Below, in pieces: positions 1-8,475 of a DNA stretch of 38,803 nucleotides. Every line of letters starts with the position of its first letter. Within the stretch, counting starts at the first letter, position 1. The position numbers and the translations under genes are program-made. The DNA lies in contig JAEYPQ010000058.1 in assembly GCA_023410645.1 (NCBI GenBank), forward strand, positions 1-38,803. Direction: 5' to 3'. This DNA is from Bacillota bacterium. GTDB taxonomy: Bacteria; Bacillota; Clostridia; TANB77; CAG-465. The notes below the pieces were generated by a model. The model was not told the origin of the DNA, did not search any database, and was given only the letters and a program-made list of their open reading frames with translations.

Positions 1-2907
1 GGAAGTGTAAAACAAGACTGGACAGAATATAAAGGACCAATAAATGTAGATTTAAACAATACAGTAATATATGCAAGAGGTCAAGATGATGCAGAGGTAT
101 GGTCAAATCAAGCAGTAAAGAAGATAACAAATATAGATGAAACTTCTCCAGAAATACACTTAACAGCAGACTTAGAAAAAGTAGCTCAAAATGTACAAAT
201 AAAAGTAAGTGTAACAGATGATGTAAAAGTACAAAAAGTAAAATGGGCAGCAGGAATACAAGGAGAAAGCTACTTTAAAACAGGTGGAACAGAGATAAAT
301 AATAATAGTGTAGTAAAGATAACTGGGAATGGATATTACACATTCTATGCAGAAGATGGAGTAGGAAATACACAAGTATATACATTAAATGTAGAAAACA
401 TAGATTTAACGCCACCAGCAATAGATATCCAAGTTACACCTGAAACAACGGTAGGAATAAGTGTACAAATAACAATAAACTATGGAGATAGTACAACAAA
501 ACAATATAAAATTGGTGAAAACAATAATACTTGGACAAATTACACTGGAGTAATAACATTAACATCAAATACGGTATTAGCAAATAATTGGAAAAATAGT
601 GATGGAACAGTAACAATATATGCAAAAGGAAAAGATGCAGTAGGAAATGAAAAAAATGAAACAAAGAAAGTATTAAATCTAGATTTGGATGTACCAAAAA
701 CGCCAGTAATAAATTCAAATGCAGGATATCCAATACTAACATCATATGGAGTAGAGCTTGATGCAAAAACAACAATAACGTATGATACAAGAACAGATAT
801 AGATAATTATTATAGTATAGATAATGGAGCAACATGGTTAAAATATATAGGAGACTTTGATTATCCAGCGGGAACAATAATGGCAAAAAGTGTAAAGAAA
901 GATACTGGGCTTGAAGTAAGTGTAAGTAAAACAATATCTATGCCTTCTGATGCTATAACTACTAATGCTTATGATGGAAATTCTAGTACTTATATGAGTG
1001 GGGCAGGAACATTCTATATGAAGATAGACAGTAGTCTAATAGGTAAAAAAATACTTATTTCATATTATACATTCCCTAGTTGGAATAATTACATGAATAT
1101 AATATTTTTAGATAGCTCAAGAAACGTAATATCAACAACTGGAATAACATCAATTCATACTATACCAAGCAATACAGCTTGGCTAATGTATACTTCAAAC
1201 AATTCAGGTAACAACATATATGAAATACAAGTTGCAAATGAACCTACATTTAGTACTACAAATGGTTATATGTTATTGCATTCAGATTCAACTAAGGCAA
1301 TTAAAAAACCTTATCAAATGGTAGACATATCATATTTTCCAACAAGTGTGCAGCGATTATATAGAATTGGAACAACAGGAGAATGGAAAAATTATGAGGA
1401 TAAATCAATATGGGTAAATCAAGGAGAAACAATCTATGCAAAAGGAATAGATAAAAATGGATATGAATCAAGAACTGTATCAAGTTATACGGTAAATGTT
1501 ACTGATGCTATGAAATCAGAGGCATATGATGATAATAGTAGTACTCGTATGCTAGGAGCAGGAACATTTTATATAAAAATAGATAATAGTTTAATAGGTA
1601 AAAAATTACTTTTAACATATTATACATACCCAAGTAGTGGTAATTATATGAATATATATTTCTTAGATAGTTCAAAAAATGTAATATCAAGTAGTGCAAT
1701 AACATCAAGCTACACTATACCGAGTAATGCGGCATGGCTAATGTATAGTTCGAACCATACTGGTAACTATATAACTGAAATACAAATTGCAAATGAACCT
1801 ACATTTAGTACTATAAATGGTTATATGTTATTACATTCTGATCCAACTAAGGCAATAAAGACGCCATATCAAATGATATCAATTTCATATTTTCCAACAA
1901 GTGTACAAAGATTATATAAAATAGGAACTACAGGTGAATGGAAAGATTATGAGAATAATGCAATATGGGTAAATCAAGGAGAAACAATCTATGCAAAAGG
2001 AATAGATAAATATGGAAATGAAACAAGGGTAGTATCAAGCTATACAGTAAATGTAACAGATGCTATGAAATCTCCTGCATATGATGGTAACACTAGTACT
2101 AATATGACTGGAGCAGGAACATTTTATATAAAAGTAGATAGTAGTCTAATAGGTAAAAAAATACTTTTAACGTATTATACATATCCAAGTAGTGGCAACT
2201 ATATGAATATATCATTCTTGGATAATTCAAAAAATGTAATATCAACTGGTACAATAGCATCGAGCTATACTATACCTACAAATACAGTATGGATAATGTA
2301 TAGTTCAAATCATTCTGGTAACTATATATCTGAAATACAAATTGCAAATGAACCAATATTTAGTACCACAAATGGATATATGTTATTACATACAGATCCA
2401 ACTAAGGCAATAAAGACACCATATCAAATGATATCAATTTCATATTTTCCAACAAGCGTACAAAGATTATATAGAGTAGGAACGACAGGTGATTGGTTAA
2501 ATTATGAAGATAATGCAATATTAGTAAATCAGGGACTGACAATCTATGCAAAAGGGATAGATAAATATGGGAATGAAACAAGGATAGTATCAAGTTATAC
2601 AGTAAATGTAGCAGATGCCATGAAATCTCAAGTATATGATGGTAATACTAGTACTTATATGAGTGGAGCAGGAACGTTTTATATAAAAGTAGACAGTAGT
2701 CTAATAGGTAAAAAAATACTTTTAACATATTATACTTATCCAAGTAGTGGTAATTATATGTATATAGCATTTTTAGATAGTTCAAAAAATGTAATATCAA
2801 ATAGTTCGATTACCTCAAGTTACACAATACCATCTAATACAGTATGGATAAGATATATGTCAAATCATGGTGGTAATAATCTGTATGAAATACAGATAAG
2901 TAATTAA
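1..2907 (+). CDS. Giant repeat-containing surface adhesin, 3' part
   Basis: Frame 1 is open from the first base to a TAA at 2905-2907, so 968 residues of a gene that begins outside the window are visible. Residues 1 to about 316 look like bacterial Ig-like or chitobiase-C-like beta modules, with motifs such as WTEYKGPI, TVIYARG, FYAEDGVGN and TIYAKGKDAVGNE. Residues 317-968 are three complete 185-residue repeats and one half repeat. No LPXTG motif, cell-wall-binding module or hydrophobic tail is visible, and the protein ends abruptly after a half repeat. The best guess is a secreted or pilus-linked adhesin, by analogy with the pilin-headed gene at 36988; its own N-terminus is not visible. Codons are strongly A-ending (ata, aca, gta, gca), unlike the housekeeping genes. 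No strong terminator follows, only an A/T hairpin at 2904-2919. Confidence 0.8.
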   Translation, partial: GSVKQDWTEYKGPINVDLNNTVIYARGQDDAEVWSNQAVKKITNIDETSPEIHLTADLEKVAQNVQIKVSVTDDVKVQKVKWAAGIQGESYFKTGGTEINNNSVVKITGNGYYTFYAEDGVGNTQVYTLNVENIDLTPPAIDIQVTPETTVGISVQITINYGDSTTKQYKIGENNNTWTNYTGVITLTSNTVLANNWKNSDGTVTIYAKGKDAVGNEKNETKKVLNLDLDVPKTPVINSNAGYPILTSYGVELDAKTTITYDTRTDIDNYYSIDNGATWLKYIGDFDYPAGTIMAKSVKKDTGLEVSVSKTISMPSDAITTNAYDGNSSTYMSGAGTFYMKIDSSLIGKKILISYYTFPSWNNYMNIIFLDSSRNVISTTGITSIHTIPSNTAWLMYTSNNSGNNIYEIQVANEPTFSTTNGYMLLHSDSTKAIKKPYQMVDISYFPTSVQRLYRIGTTGEWKNYEDKSIWVNQGETIYAKGIDKNGYESRTVSSYTVNVTDAMKSEAYDDNSSTRMLGAGTFYIKIDNSLIGKKLLLTYYTYPSSGNYMNIYFLDSSKNVISSSAITSSYTIPSNAAWLMYSSNHTGNYITEIQIANEPTFSTINGYMLLHSDPTKAIKTPYQMISISYFPTSVQRLYKIGTTGEWKDYENNAIWVNQGETIYAKGIDKYGNETRVVSSYTVNVTDAMKSPAYDGNTSTNMTGAGTFYIKVDSSLIGKKILLTYYTYPSSGNYMNISFLDNSKNVISTGTIASSYTIPTNTVWIMYSSNHSGNYISEIQIANEPIFSTTNGYMLLHTDPTKAIKTPYQMISISYFPTSVQRLYRVGTTGDWLNYEDNAILVNQGLTIYAKGIDKYGNETRIVSSYTVNVADAMKSQVYDGNTSTYMSGAGTFYIKVDSSLIGKKILLTYYTYPSSGNYMYIAFLDSSKNVISNSSITSSYTIPSNTVWIRYMSNHGGNNLYEIQISN
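949..2904 (+). repeat. Tandem 555-bp (185-aa) repeats, 3.5 copies
   Basis: Units begin at the Asp codon of a DA(M/I)-type motif at 949, 1504, 2059 and 2614, giving three exact 555-bp intervals and a final 291-bp half unit. The first half of each unit (about 95 residues) runs from YDGNxST through GAGTFY, SLIGKK, YYTYPSSGNYM, FLDSSKNVIS and EIQIANEP, and looks like a beta-sandwich binding module. The second half (about 90 residues) contains SYFPTSVQRLY, GTTGEW, NQGETIYAKGIDK and SSYTVNV, which resembles chitobiase-C-like modules. The protein ends after a first-half module. Confidence 0.9.
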
Positions 2908-2982
2908 TTTTTAAATTAACAACATTATTTTAATAAATATAACATAAAGTTATAATTTAATTTATAAAATTATAAAAAAAGC

Positions 2983-3011
2983 TTGCAATATATAAATTGA
3001 TATAGTATAAT
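2983..3011 (+). promoter_or_regulatory. Promoter of the rimP-truB operon
   Basis: TTGCAA at 2983-2988 and TATAAT at 3006-3011 are separated by 17 bp, a good housekeeping-sigma promoter. Transcription would begin near 3018, giving a short leader that contains the 3029-3055 hairpin. Confidence 0.7.
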
Positions 3012-3028
3012 ATATTTGACATAATGAG

Positions 3029-3055
3029 AGTGAGAGGGTTCAAAATCCTCTCACT
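3029..3055 (+). promoter_or_regulatory. Leader hairpin upstream of rimP
   Basis: AGTGAGAGG (3029-3037) pairs perfectly with CCTCTCACT (3047-3055) around a 9-nt loop. It lies between the promoter and the rimP ribosome binding site and has no long T-run. From memory, short G/C hairpins commonly precede rimP (ylxS) in Firmicutes. A role in attenuation or mRNA stability is inferred. Confidence 0.6.
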
Positions 3056-3078
3056 TCTGTGTAATGGTAGGTGAATTT

Positions 3079-3600
3079 ATGAATTTAAAGTTAGAAGATA
3101 AAATTGAATCTTGTATAAATGAGAAAGTTTCCAACGCTGGCTTTGAAATTGAATACGTGGAGTTTGTTAAAGAAGGATCACAAAACATATTAAGAATTGT
3201 AATTGATAAACCTAACTTTTCTGTTTCAATTGATGATTGTGAAACTATAAGTAGAATTGTTGAAGATGATATTGATAAGCTAGTGTCAAAAGAGTATATA
3301 CTAGAGATTTCTTCACCAGGACTTGAGAGACAACTTAAGAATATAAAATTATATAAGAAATATACTGGAAGTAGAATATATGTAAAGTTGTATAAAAAAT
3401 CAGAATCAGGGAAAGAGTTTGATGGCATACTTGAAAATGTTGATGAAAATAACGAATCTATCAAATTAAATTGTGATGAAAAAATATATAATTTTGAAAT
3501 AAAAGATATTGCATCTGCACATACTGTATATAATTTTGATGAAATACTAAAACTAAGTAAAGATGACAAGACAAATATAAATGAATTAAAGAAGTTTTAA
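3079..3600 (+). CDS. rimP: Ribosome maturation factor RimP
   Basis: RimP is a cytoplasmic factor needed for late assembly of the 30S ribosomal subunit. The protein shows the family pattern: an N-terminal alpha/beta domain (IEYVEFVKEGS, LRIVIDKP, VSIDDCETISRIVEDDID), the junction motif YILEISSPGLERQL and an SH3-like C-terminal domain. ATG 3079 is preferred to the upstream ATG 3064 because TAGGTG at 3068-3073 sits 5-6 nt before 3079, while nothing resembling a ribosome binding site precedes 3064. That gives 173 residues, slightly longer than usual because of a Lys/Asp/Asn-rich tail. It is first in the operon and is followed by nusA after a 35-nt gap. Confidence 0.93.
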   Translation: MNLKLEDKIESCINEKVSNAGFEIEYVEFVKEGSQNILRIVIDKPNFSVSIDDCETISRIVEDDIDKLVSKEYILEISSPGLERQLKNIKLYKKYTGSRIYVKLYKKSESGKEFDGILENVDENNESIKLNCDEKIYNFEIKDIASAHTVYNFDEILKLSKDDKTNINELKKF

Positions 3601-3635
3601 AATATTGTACAATATTTTTAGGAGGAGCAAGGAAA

Positions 3636-4700
3636 ATGAAAAGTGAAAAAATAAGTGCAAAGGAATTATTTAATGCTATTGATCAAATTTATGAAGAAAA
3701 AGGAATAACAAAAGAATACTTAATTGATTCTTTAAAAATGGCTTTAGAAGCAGCATACAAAAAAAATTATGATACTAATGAAAATATATTAGTTGATATA
3801 GATGATCAAAATATAAAGGTATATGCTGTAAAAGAAGTTGTTGAAGATATTGAAGATGAAAGTAAACAGATATCTTTAAATGAAGCAAAAACTATTACTA
3901 AAAGAGCAAAAATTGGAGATACTGTAAATGTAGAAGTTACCCCAAAGAATTTTGGAAGAATAGCAGCAGTTGCAGGTAAGCAAATTATTGTACAAAGATT
4001 AAGAGAAGCAGAACGTAATTTAGTATACACACAATATAGTGATAAAGAAGGAAAAGTTGTTGTAGGAGTTGTTCAAAGGTCTGATAAGTTCGGAACTATT
4101 GTTGATCTAGGAAGAGTGGAAGCAATCATACCTATAAAAGAGCAAGTAAAGACTGAGCAATTACAAACACATCAAAGAATTAAAGTATATGTTTTAAGTG
4201 TAACAGAATCTGGTAAATTTGGACCTCAAATAGTACTTTCAAGGAAATCTCCTGAATTTATAAGAAGATTGTTTGAATCAGAAGTACCTGAAATTATAGA
4301 TGGAATTGTTGAAATTAAAGACATTGCTAGAGAAGCAGGAAGTAGAACTAAAATTTCTGTTTACTCAAATGATGAAAATATTGATCCGGTTGGAAGTTTA
4401 GTTGGAAAAAAGGGAATTAGAATTCAACCAATTATAGAAGAATTACAAGGTGAAAGAATTGATATCGTTCCATTTAGTGATGATGCACCAAGTTATATTA
4501 TTAATGCATTATCTCCTGCACCAATTATAGCAATTGATGTTAATGATGAGGAGAAACAAGCAACAGTAGTTGTTCCTGATGAGGCTCTTTCATTTGCAAT
4601 AGGAGCAGGTGGTCAAAATGTTAGACTTGCTGCAATACTTACTGGGTGGAAAATAGATATAAAAACTGAAACACAAATTAAAGAAACTGTAATTGAATAA
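3636..4700 (+). CDS. nusA: Transcription termination/antitermination factor NusA
   Basis: NusA binds RNA polymerase and modulates pausing, termination and antitermination. The 354 residues hold the N-terminal polymerase-binding domain (about 1-125, including FNAIDQIYEEKGI and ALEAAYKKNY), an S1 domain (about 135-200, GVVQRSDKFGTIVDLG), KH1 (about 245-280, DPVGSLVGKKGIRIQPI) and KH2 (about 315-345, IGAGGQNVRLAA). It lacks the acidic repeats of proteobacterial NusA, as is usual in Firmicutes. AGGAGGAGCAAGG just upstream supports ATG 3636. It is the second gene of the rimP-truB operon; rimP-nusA linkage is typical. Confidence 0.97.
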   Translation: MKSEKISAKELFNAIDQIYEEKGITKEYLIDSLKMALEAAYKKNYDTNENILVDIDDQNIKVYAVKEVVEDIEDESKQISLNEAKTITKRAKIGDTVNVEVTPKNFGRIAAVAGKQIIVQRLREAERNLVYTQYSDKEGKVVVGVVQRSDKFGTIVDLGRVEAIIPIKEQVKTEQLQTHQRIKVYVLSVTESGKFGPQIVLSRKSPEFIRRLFESEVPEIIDGIVEIKDIAREAGSRTKISVYSNDENIDPVGSLVGKKGIRIQPIIEELQGERIDIVPFSDDAPSYIINALSPAPIIAIDVNDEEKQATVVVPDEALSFAIGAGGQNVRLAAILTGWKIDIKTETQIKETVIE

Positions 4701-4721
4701 TAGAATAGGAGATATATAAAA

Positions 4722-4982
4722 ATGCCTATAAGAAGTTGCATAATATGTAGATGTAAAAAAGAAAAAAGAGACTTGATTAGAATTGTTGCAGATGAAAAAG
4801 ATAATGCAATTATTGATAAAAATCAGGTTATAAATAAAAGGGGTATATATTTTTGCAATGATATAAAGTGTTTAACTAAATGTAAAAAATTACTTAATAA
4901 CGGAAAATTTAGAACTAAAATTAAATTAGAATCTAAAAGCTTAGAAAATATTATTGATAATATTATTGAATTGGGGGAATAA
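4722..4982 (+). CDS. ylxR: YlxR family RNA-binding protein
   Basis: This 86-residue basic protein has the YlxR pattern: an N-terminal CIICRCKKEKRDLIRIV segment matching the family CxxCR...K..LIRI motif, then KRGIYFC matching the GRGAYxC motif. It has more cysteines than usual (CIICRC near the start, FCNDIKCLTKC later), so metal binding is possible but not shown. YlxR proteins are nucleoid-associated or RNA-binding regulators; in Bacillus a role with RNase P has been proposed. TAGGAGA about 9 nt before ATG 4722 supports the start. Only 2 nt separate it from infB. The ylxQ (L7Ae-like) gene usually found at this point is absent. Confidence 0.88.
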   Translation: MPIRSCIICRCKKEKRDLIRIVADEKDNAIIDKNQVINKRGIYFCNDIKCLTKCKKLLNNGKFRTKIKLESKSLENIIDNIIELGE

Positions 4983-4984
4983 GT

Positions 4985-7900
4985 TTGGGAAAGACAAAAG
5001 TATATGAATTAGCAAAGGAATTAGGTATATCAAATCTAGAGTTAATTGATAGGTTAAAAAGTCAGGGCATAGAAGTCAAATCTCACTTATCAGTTATTAG
5101 TGATGAAGATGTAAAAAAGATAAAATCAAATGTAAAAAATATAACAAAAAATATAGAAAAAGAAGGTAAAAAGAATATGGAAAAACCACAAGTTCACATT
5201 ATAAGAAGAAATGTAAAGGTAATAAATACAGATGGAGAAAAAAGCGAAGTAGAAGAAATATCTACAAACATATCTGGTGAAATAAAAAAATCTCATCATA
5301 CAGTTGTAGATACTATGAAAAAGAATGAAAAACATAATAATATGGAGTCAGATTTTGCAAGAAATAAAGTACCATATTCAAAGAATAAATTTGCAAATAA
5401 TAGGAATACAAATGTTGTAATAACAAGGAATGGTAAGCCTGTACAAACAGTAGAAAAAAAGGAAGAGGAAAAACCACAAGAAACCGAGACAAAATCTTCT
5501 GCTGAAATTGTAGAGGTACCAGTTGCAAATAAAGATACTAATGTAAATAAATATAATAATTCCAATAATTCTAATAATTCTAATAATTCATCATACAATA
5601 GAAATCAAGATAGAAATAATGGTTATCAAAGAAATAATAATAATAATTATAATAGGGATAATAACTCTGGATATAGAAAAGATTATAATAACAATAGAAG
5701 TGATTATAATAACAACAGAAATGATTATAATGGAAACAGAAATGATCCAAACAGGAAAAGTTATAATAATGATGAAAGAAGAAATAACTTTAATGATTCC
5801 AATAGACCTAATAATTATAACAGAAGTAATAATCAAACTGGCAACTATGACAGAAACAATAATCAAACTGGTAACTATAACAGAAATAATAATGGCCAAA
5901 ATAATAACTATAATAGAAATAATACCCAAACAAATAATAGACCAAATTCAGGATATAATAATAATAGACCACAATATAACAATAACAATAATGGATTTAG
6001 AAGACCTAATACTGACAATACCTCATACCAAGTTAATAAATTTATAAAACAAGAATCTACACTTCCAGTTGAACAAAAAGAGACAAGAGAATACTCAAAT
6101 AATGTTATTGATAAGAAGAAATATAACAATGACAATAGAGTTACTGATGCAAAGAAAGAAAAACTAGATAAGAATAAACTTAGAGAACAACATTCAAGGG
6201 TATCAACATCTAAATTAAAAGGACTTGAAGTTAATTCTTCTGAAATGTTAGATTTATATGAGCGTGATAGTGATACTAGAAAGAATGGTTCAAAGAAAAG
6301 ATCTTCAAAGCAAAAAACCGTTATGAATCAAACAAAAATAATACCTATGACTGAAGTTAGGCTTCCTGATGTTATGTTAGTTAAAGATTTTGCTGAGGCT
6401 ATAAAAAAGCAATCATCTGAAATTATTAAAAAATTATTTTCACTTGGTATTATGGCTACAGTAAATCAAGAAATAGATTTTGATACTGCATATCTAATAG
6501 CACAAGAATTTGGAATAAATGCCGAAAAACAAGTAGTAGTTTCTGATGAAGAAATACTTTTTGATGATACTGATGATGAAGAAAAAGATTTAGTACCAAG
6601 ACCACCTATAGTTGTTGTAATGGGCCACGTTGACCATGGTAAAACATCTTTATTAGATAGAATAAGAAGTGAAGATGTTGTTGCTGGTGAAGCTGGTGGA
6701 ATTACACAACATATTGGTGCATACAAAGTAAAGTGCAATGATAGAGAAATATGTTTCTTAGATACACCAGGACATGAAGCATTTACTGCTATGAGAGCAA
6801 GAGGTGCTCAAGTAACTGATATTGCTATAATAGTTGTTGCAGCTGATGATGGTATTAAACCACAAACTGTTGAAGCAATTGATCATGCAAAAGCAGCAGG
6901 AGTTTCAATTATTGTAGCAATAAATAAAATAGATAAACCAACTGCAAATGTTGATAGAGTAAAACAAGAATTACTTGAAGTTGGTCTTGTTGCAGAAGAA
7001 TGGGGAGGAGATACTATCTGCGTTCCTATATCTGCTATGACTGGTCAAGGCATTGATACACTTCTTGAAATGATACTTTTAGTTGCTGATATGAAAGATT
7101 TGAAGGCAAATCCAAATAAACAAGCAAAAGGTACAGTATTAGAGGCAAGACTTGATAAAAACGTAGGTACTATCGTTTCTATGTTAATTCAAAGAGGACA
7201 ATTAAATGTTGGTGATACAATAGTGGTTGGCGATATAATTGGTAAAGTTCGTGCTATGAAAGATGATAAAGGAAGAAAAGTTAAAGTAGCAGGACCATCT
7301 ACTCCAGTTGAAATAATGGGACTTTCTCAAGTTCCTCAAACAGGAGATGTATTCTATGAAGTTGAAAATGAAAAAGTTGCTAAACATTTAGTAGAAAAAA
7401 GAAAAGCAGAACATAGAATTAATCTTATAAAACAAGGTTCTAAAGTTACTTTAGATGACTTATTTGGACAGATTAAAGAAGGAAAGTTAAAAGATTTAAA
7501 TATAATAATTAAAGCTGATGTTCAAGGATCAGTTGAAGCCTTAAAAGATTCTTTAGAAAAATTATCAAATAATGAAGTAAGAGTAAGAATATTACACGCT
7601 TCTACAGGTGGAATAAAAGAGTCTGATGTCACACTTGCTAGTGTTTCAAATGCTATAATAATCGGATTTAATGTAAGACCTGAAGCACAAGCTGCTGCTC
7701 AAGCAGATAAGGAAAAGGTAGATATGAGACTTTATAGGGTAATATATGATGCTATTCAAGATGTTGAGGTTGCATTAAAGGGTATGTTACCTAAGAAATA
7801 TAAAGAAGTTATGTATGGTACTTGTGAAGTTAGAAGAATATTCAAAATTACAGGTGTTGGAATTGTTGCTGGATGTTACGTTAAATCTGGAAAGATAGTA

Positions 7901-8098
7901 AGAGGATCAATGGTTAGACTTGTAAGAGATTCTATTGTAATATTTGAAATAAAAATTGATTCATTAAAAAGAGAAAAAGATGATGTTAAGGAAGTCGCAG
8001 AAGGTTATGAATGCGGTATAAGACTTGAAAAATTCAATGATATCAAAGAGGGAGATATATTCGAATGCTTTGATATGCAAGAAGAAAAGAGTGAGTAA
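4985..8098 (+). CDS. infB: Translation initiation factor IF-2 with Asn-rich linker
   Basis: IF-2 is the GTPase that places initiator tRNA on the 30S subunit and promotes subunit joining. The 1037-residue protein has an N-terminal helical IF2_N module (KVYELAKELGISNLELIDRL), a long linker, a second IF2_N region (about 455-510, MLVKDFAEAIKKQSSEIIKKLF) and the GTPase. G1 is GHVDHGKT at 547-554, followed by GGITQHIGA, DTPGHEAF, NKID and SAM, then domains II-IV. Start is TTG 4985, preceded by a GGGGGA ribosome binding site overlapping the end of ylxR. Residues about 187-342 are extremely rich in Asn, Arg, Tyr and Gly with repeated NNNQTGNY-type units. This makes the protein longer than most Firmicute IF-2 proteins. 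Confidence 0.97.
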   Translation: MGKTKVYELAKELGISNLELIDRLKSQGIEVKSHLSVISDEDVKKIKSNVKNITKNIEKEGKKNMEKPQVHIIRRNVKVINTDGEKSEVEEISTNISGEIKKSHHTVVDTMKKNEKHNNMESDFARNKVPYSKNKFANNRNTNVVITRNGKPVQTVEKKEEEKPQETETKSSAEIVEVPVANKDTNVNKYNNSNNSNNSNNSSYNRNQDRNNGYQRNNNNNYNRDNNSGYRKDYNNNRSDYNNNRNDYNGNRNDPNRKSYNNDERRNNFNDSNRPNNYNRSNNQTGNYDRNNNQTGNYNRNNNGQNNNYNRNNTQTNNRPNSGYNNNRPQYNNNNNGFRRPNTDNTSYQVNKFIKQESTLPVEQKETREYSNNVIDKKKYNNDNRVTDAKKEKLDKNKLREQHSRVSTSKLKGLEVNSSEMLDLYERDSDTRKNGSKKRSSKQKTVMNQTKIIPMTEVRLPDVMLVKDFAEAIKKQSSEIIKKLFSLGIMATVNQEIDFDTAYLIAQEFGINAEKQVVVSDEEILFDDTDDEEKDLVPRPPIVVVMGHVDHGKTSLLDRIRSEDVVAGEAGGITQHIGAYKVKCNDREICFLDTPGHEAFTAMRARGAQVTDIAIIVVAADDGIKPQTVEAIDHAKAAGVSIIVAINKIDKPTANVDRVKQELLEVGLVAEEWGGDTICVPISAMTGQGIDTLLEMILLVADMKDLKANPNKQAKGTVLEARLDKNVGTIVSMLIQRGQLNVGDTIVVGDIIGKVRAMKDDKGRKVKVAGPSTPVEIMGLSQVPQTGDVFYEVENEKVAKHLVEKRKAEHRINLIKQGSKVTLDDLFGQIKEGKLKDLNIIIKADVQGSVEALKDSLEKLSNNEVRVRILHASTGGIKESDVTLASVSNAIIIGFNVRPEAQAAAQADKEKVDMRLYRVIYDAIQDVEVALKGMLPKKYKEVMYGTCEVRRIFKITGVGIVAGCYVKSGKIVRGSMVRLVRDSIVIFEIKIDSLKREKDDVKEVAEGYECGIRLEKFNDIKEGDIFECFDMQEEKSE

Positions 8099-8101
8099 TA
8101 T

Positions 8102-8464
8102 ATGCAAAGACACGAAAGATTAGAGCAAGATGTAAAAGTTGCTTTAAGTAATATTATTTCATATGATTTAAAAAATACATCAGTTACAGATGCTTTGATA
8201 TCTGTAACTGATGTAAAAATCACACCAGATCAAAAATATGCTAAAATTTTCGTTAGTATATTTGGTAAACAAAATAAAGAAAAAGTATTAGAGGCATTAA
8301 AAAATGCTTCCGGATTTATACGTCTAGAACTTGGTTCAAAGGTTAAAATGAGAAATGTCCCAGCTCTTACTTTTGCTTTAGATGATTCAGTAGAATATGG
8401 AAATCATATGGATAGAGTAATTAATGAGGTAATAAAAAAGGATAATGAAAATAAAAAAGATTAG
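8102..8464 (+). CDS. rbfA: Ribosome-binding factor A
   Basis: RbfA binds the 30S subunit and supports 16S rRNA maturation. The 120-residue product has the KH-like fold pattern of the family: an N-terminal RHERLEQDVKVALSNII helix, VTDVKITPDQKYAKIFVSIFG, a helix with LKNASGFIRLELGSKVKMRNVP, and the closing LTFALDDSVEYGNHMDRVI, with a charged Lys/Asn/Asp tail. It starts 3 nt after the infB stop with a weak purine-rich ribosome binding site, so translational coupling is likely. The infB-rbfA order is nearly universal. Confidence 0.95.
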   Translation: MQRHERLEQDVKVALSNIISYDLKNTSVTDALISVTDVKITPDQKYAKIFVSIFGKQNKEKVLEALKNASGFIRLELGSKVKMRNVPALTFALDDSVEYGNHMDRVINEVIKKDNENKKD

Positions 8465-8475
8465 GATGTGATGTA

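Noticed and set aside
434..934. Minus-strand open frame of 166 codons opposite the left-edge adhesin
   Set aside because: Low-complexity Leu/His/Tyr shadow of the A-rich plus-strand gene; the plus strand has a continuous adhesin frame here.
1..2907. Sortase-type anchoring of the left-edge adhesin
   Set aside because: The C-terminus ends in EIQISN with no LPXTG, hydrophobic segment or basic tail.
5591..6047. Ile-rich open frames on both strands inside infB (5619-6047 plus, 5591-5929 minus)
   Set aside because: They are out-of-frame readings of the Asn-rich IF-2 linker (aat/ata repeats) inside a clearly coding infB frame.
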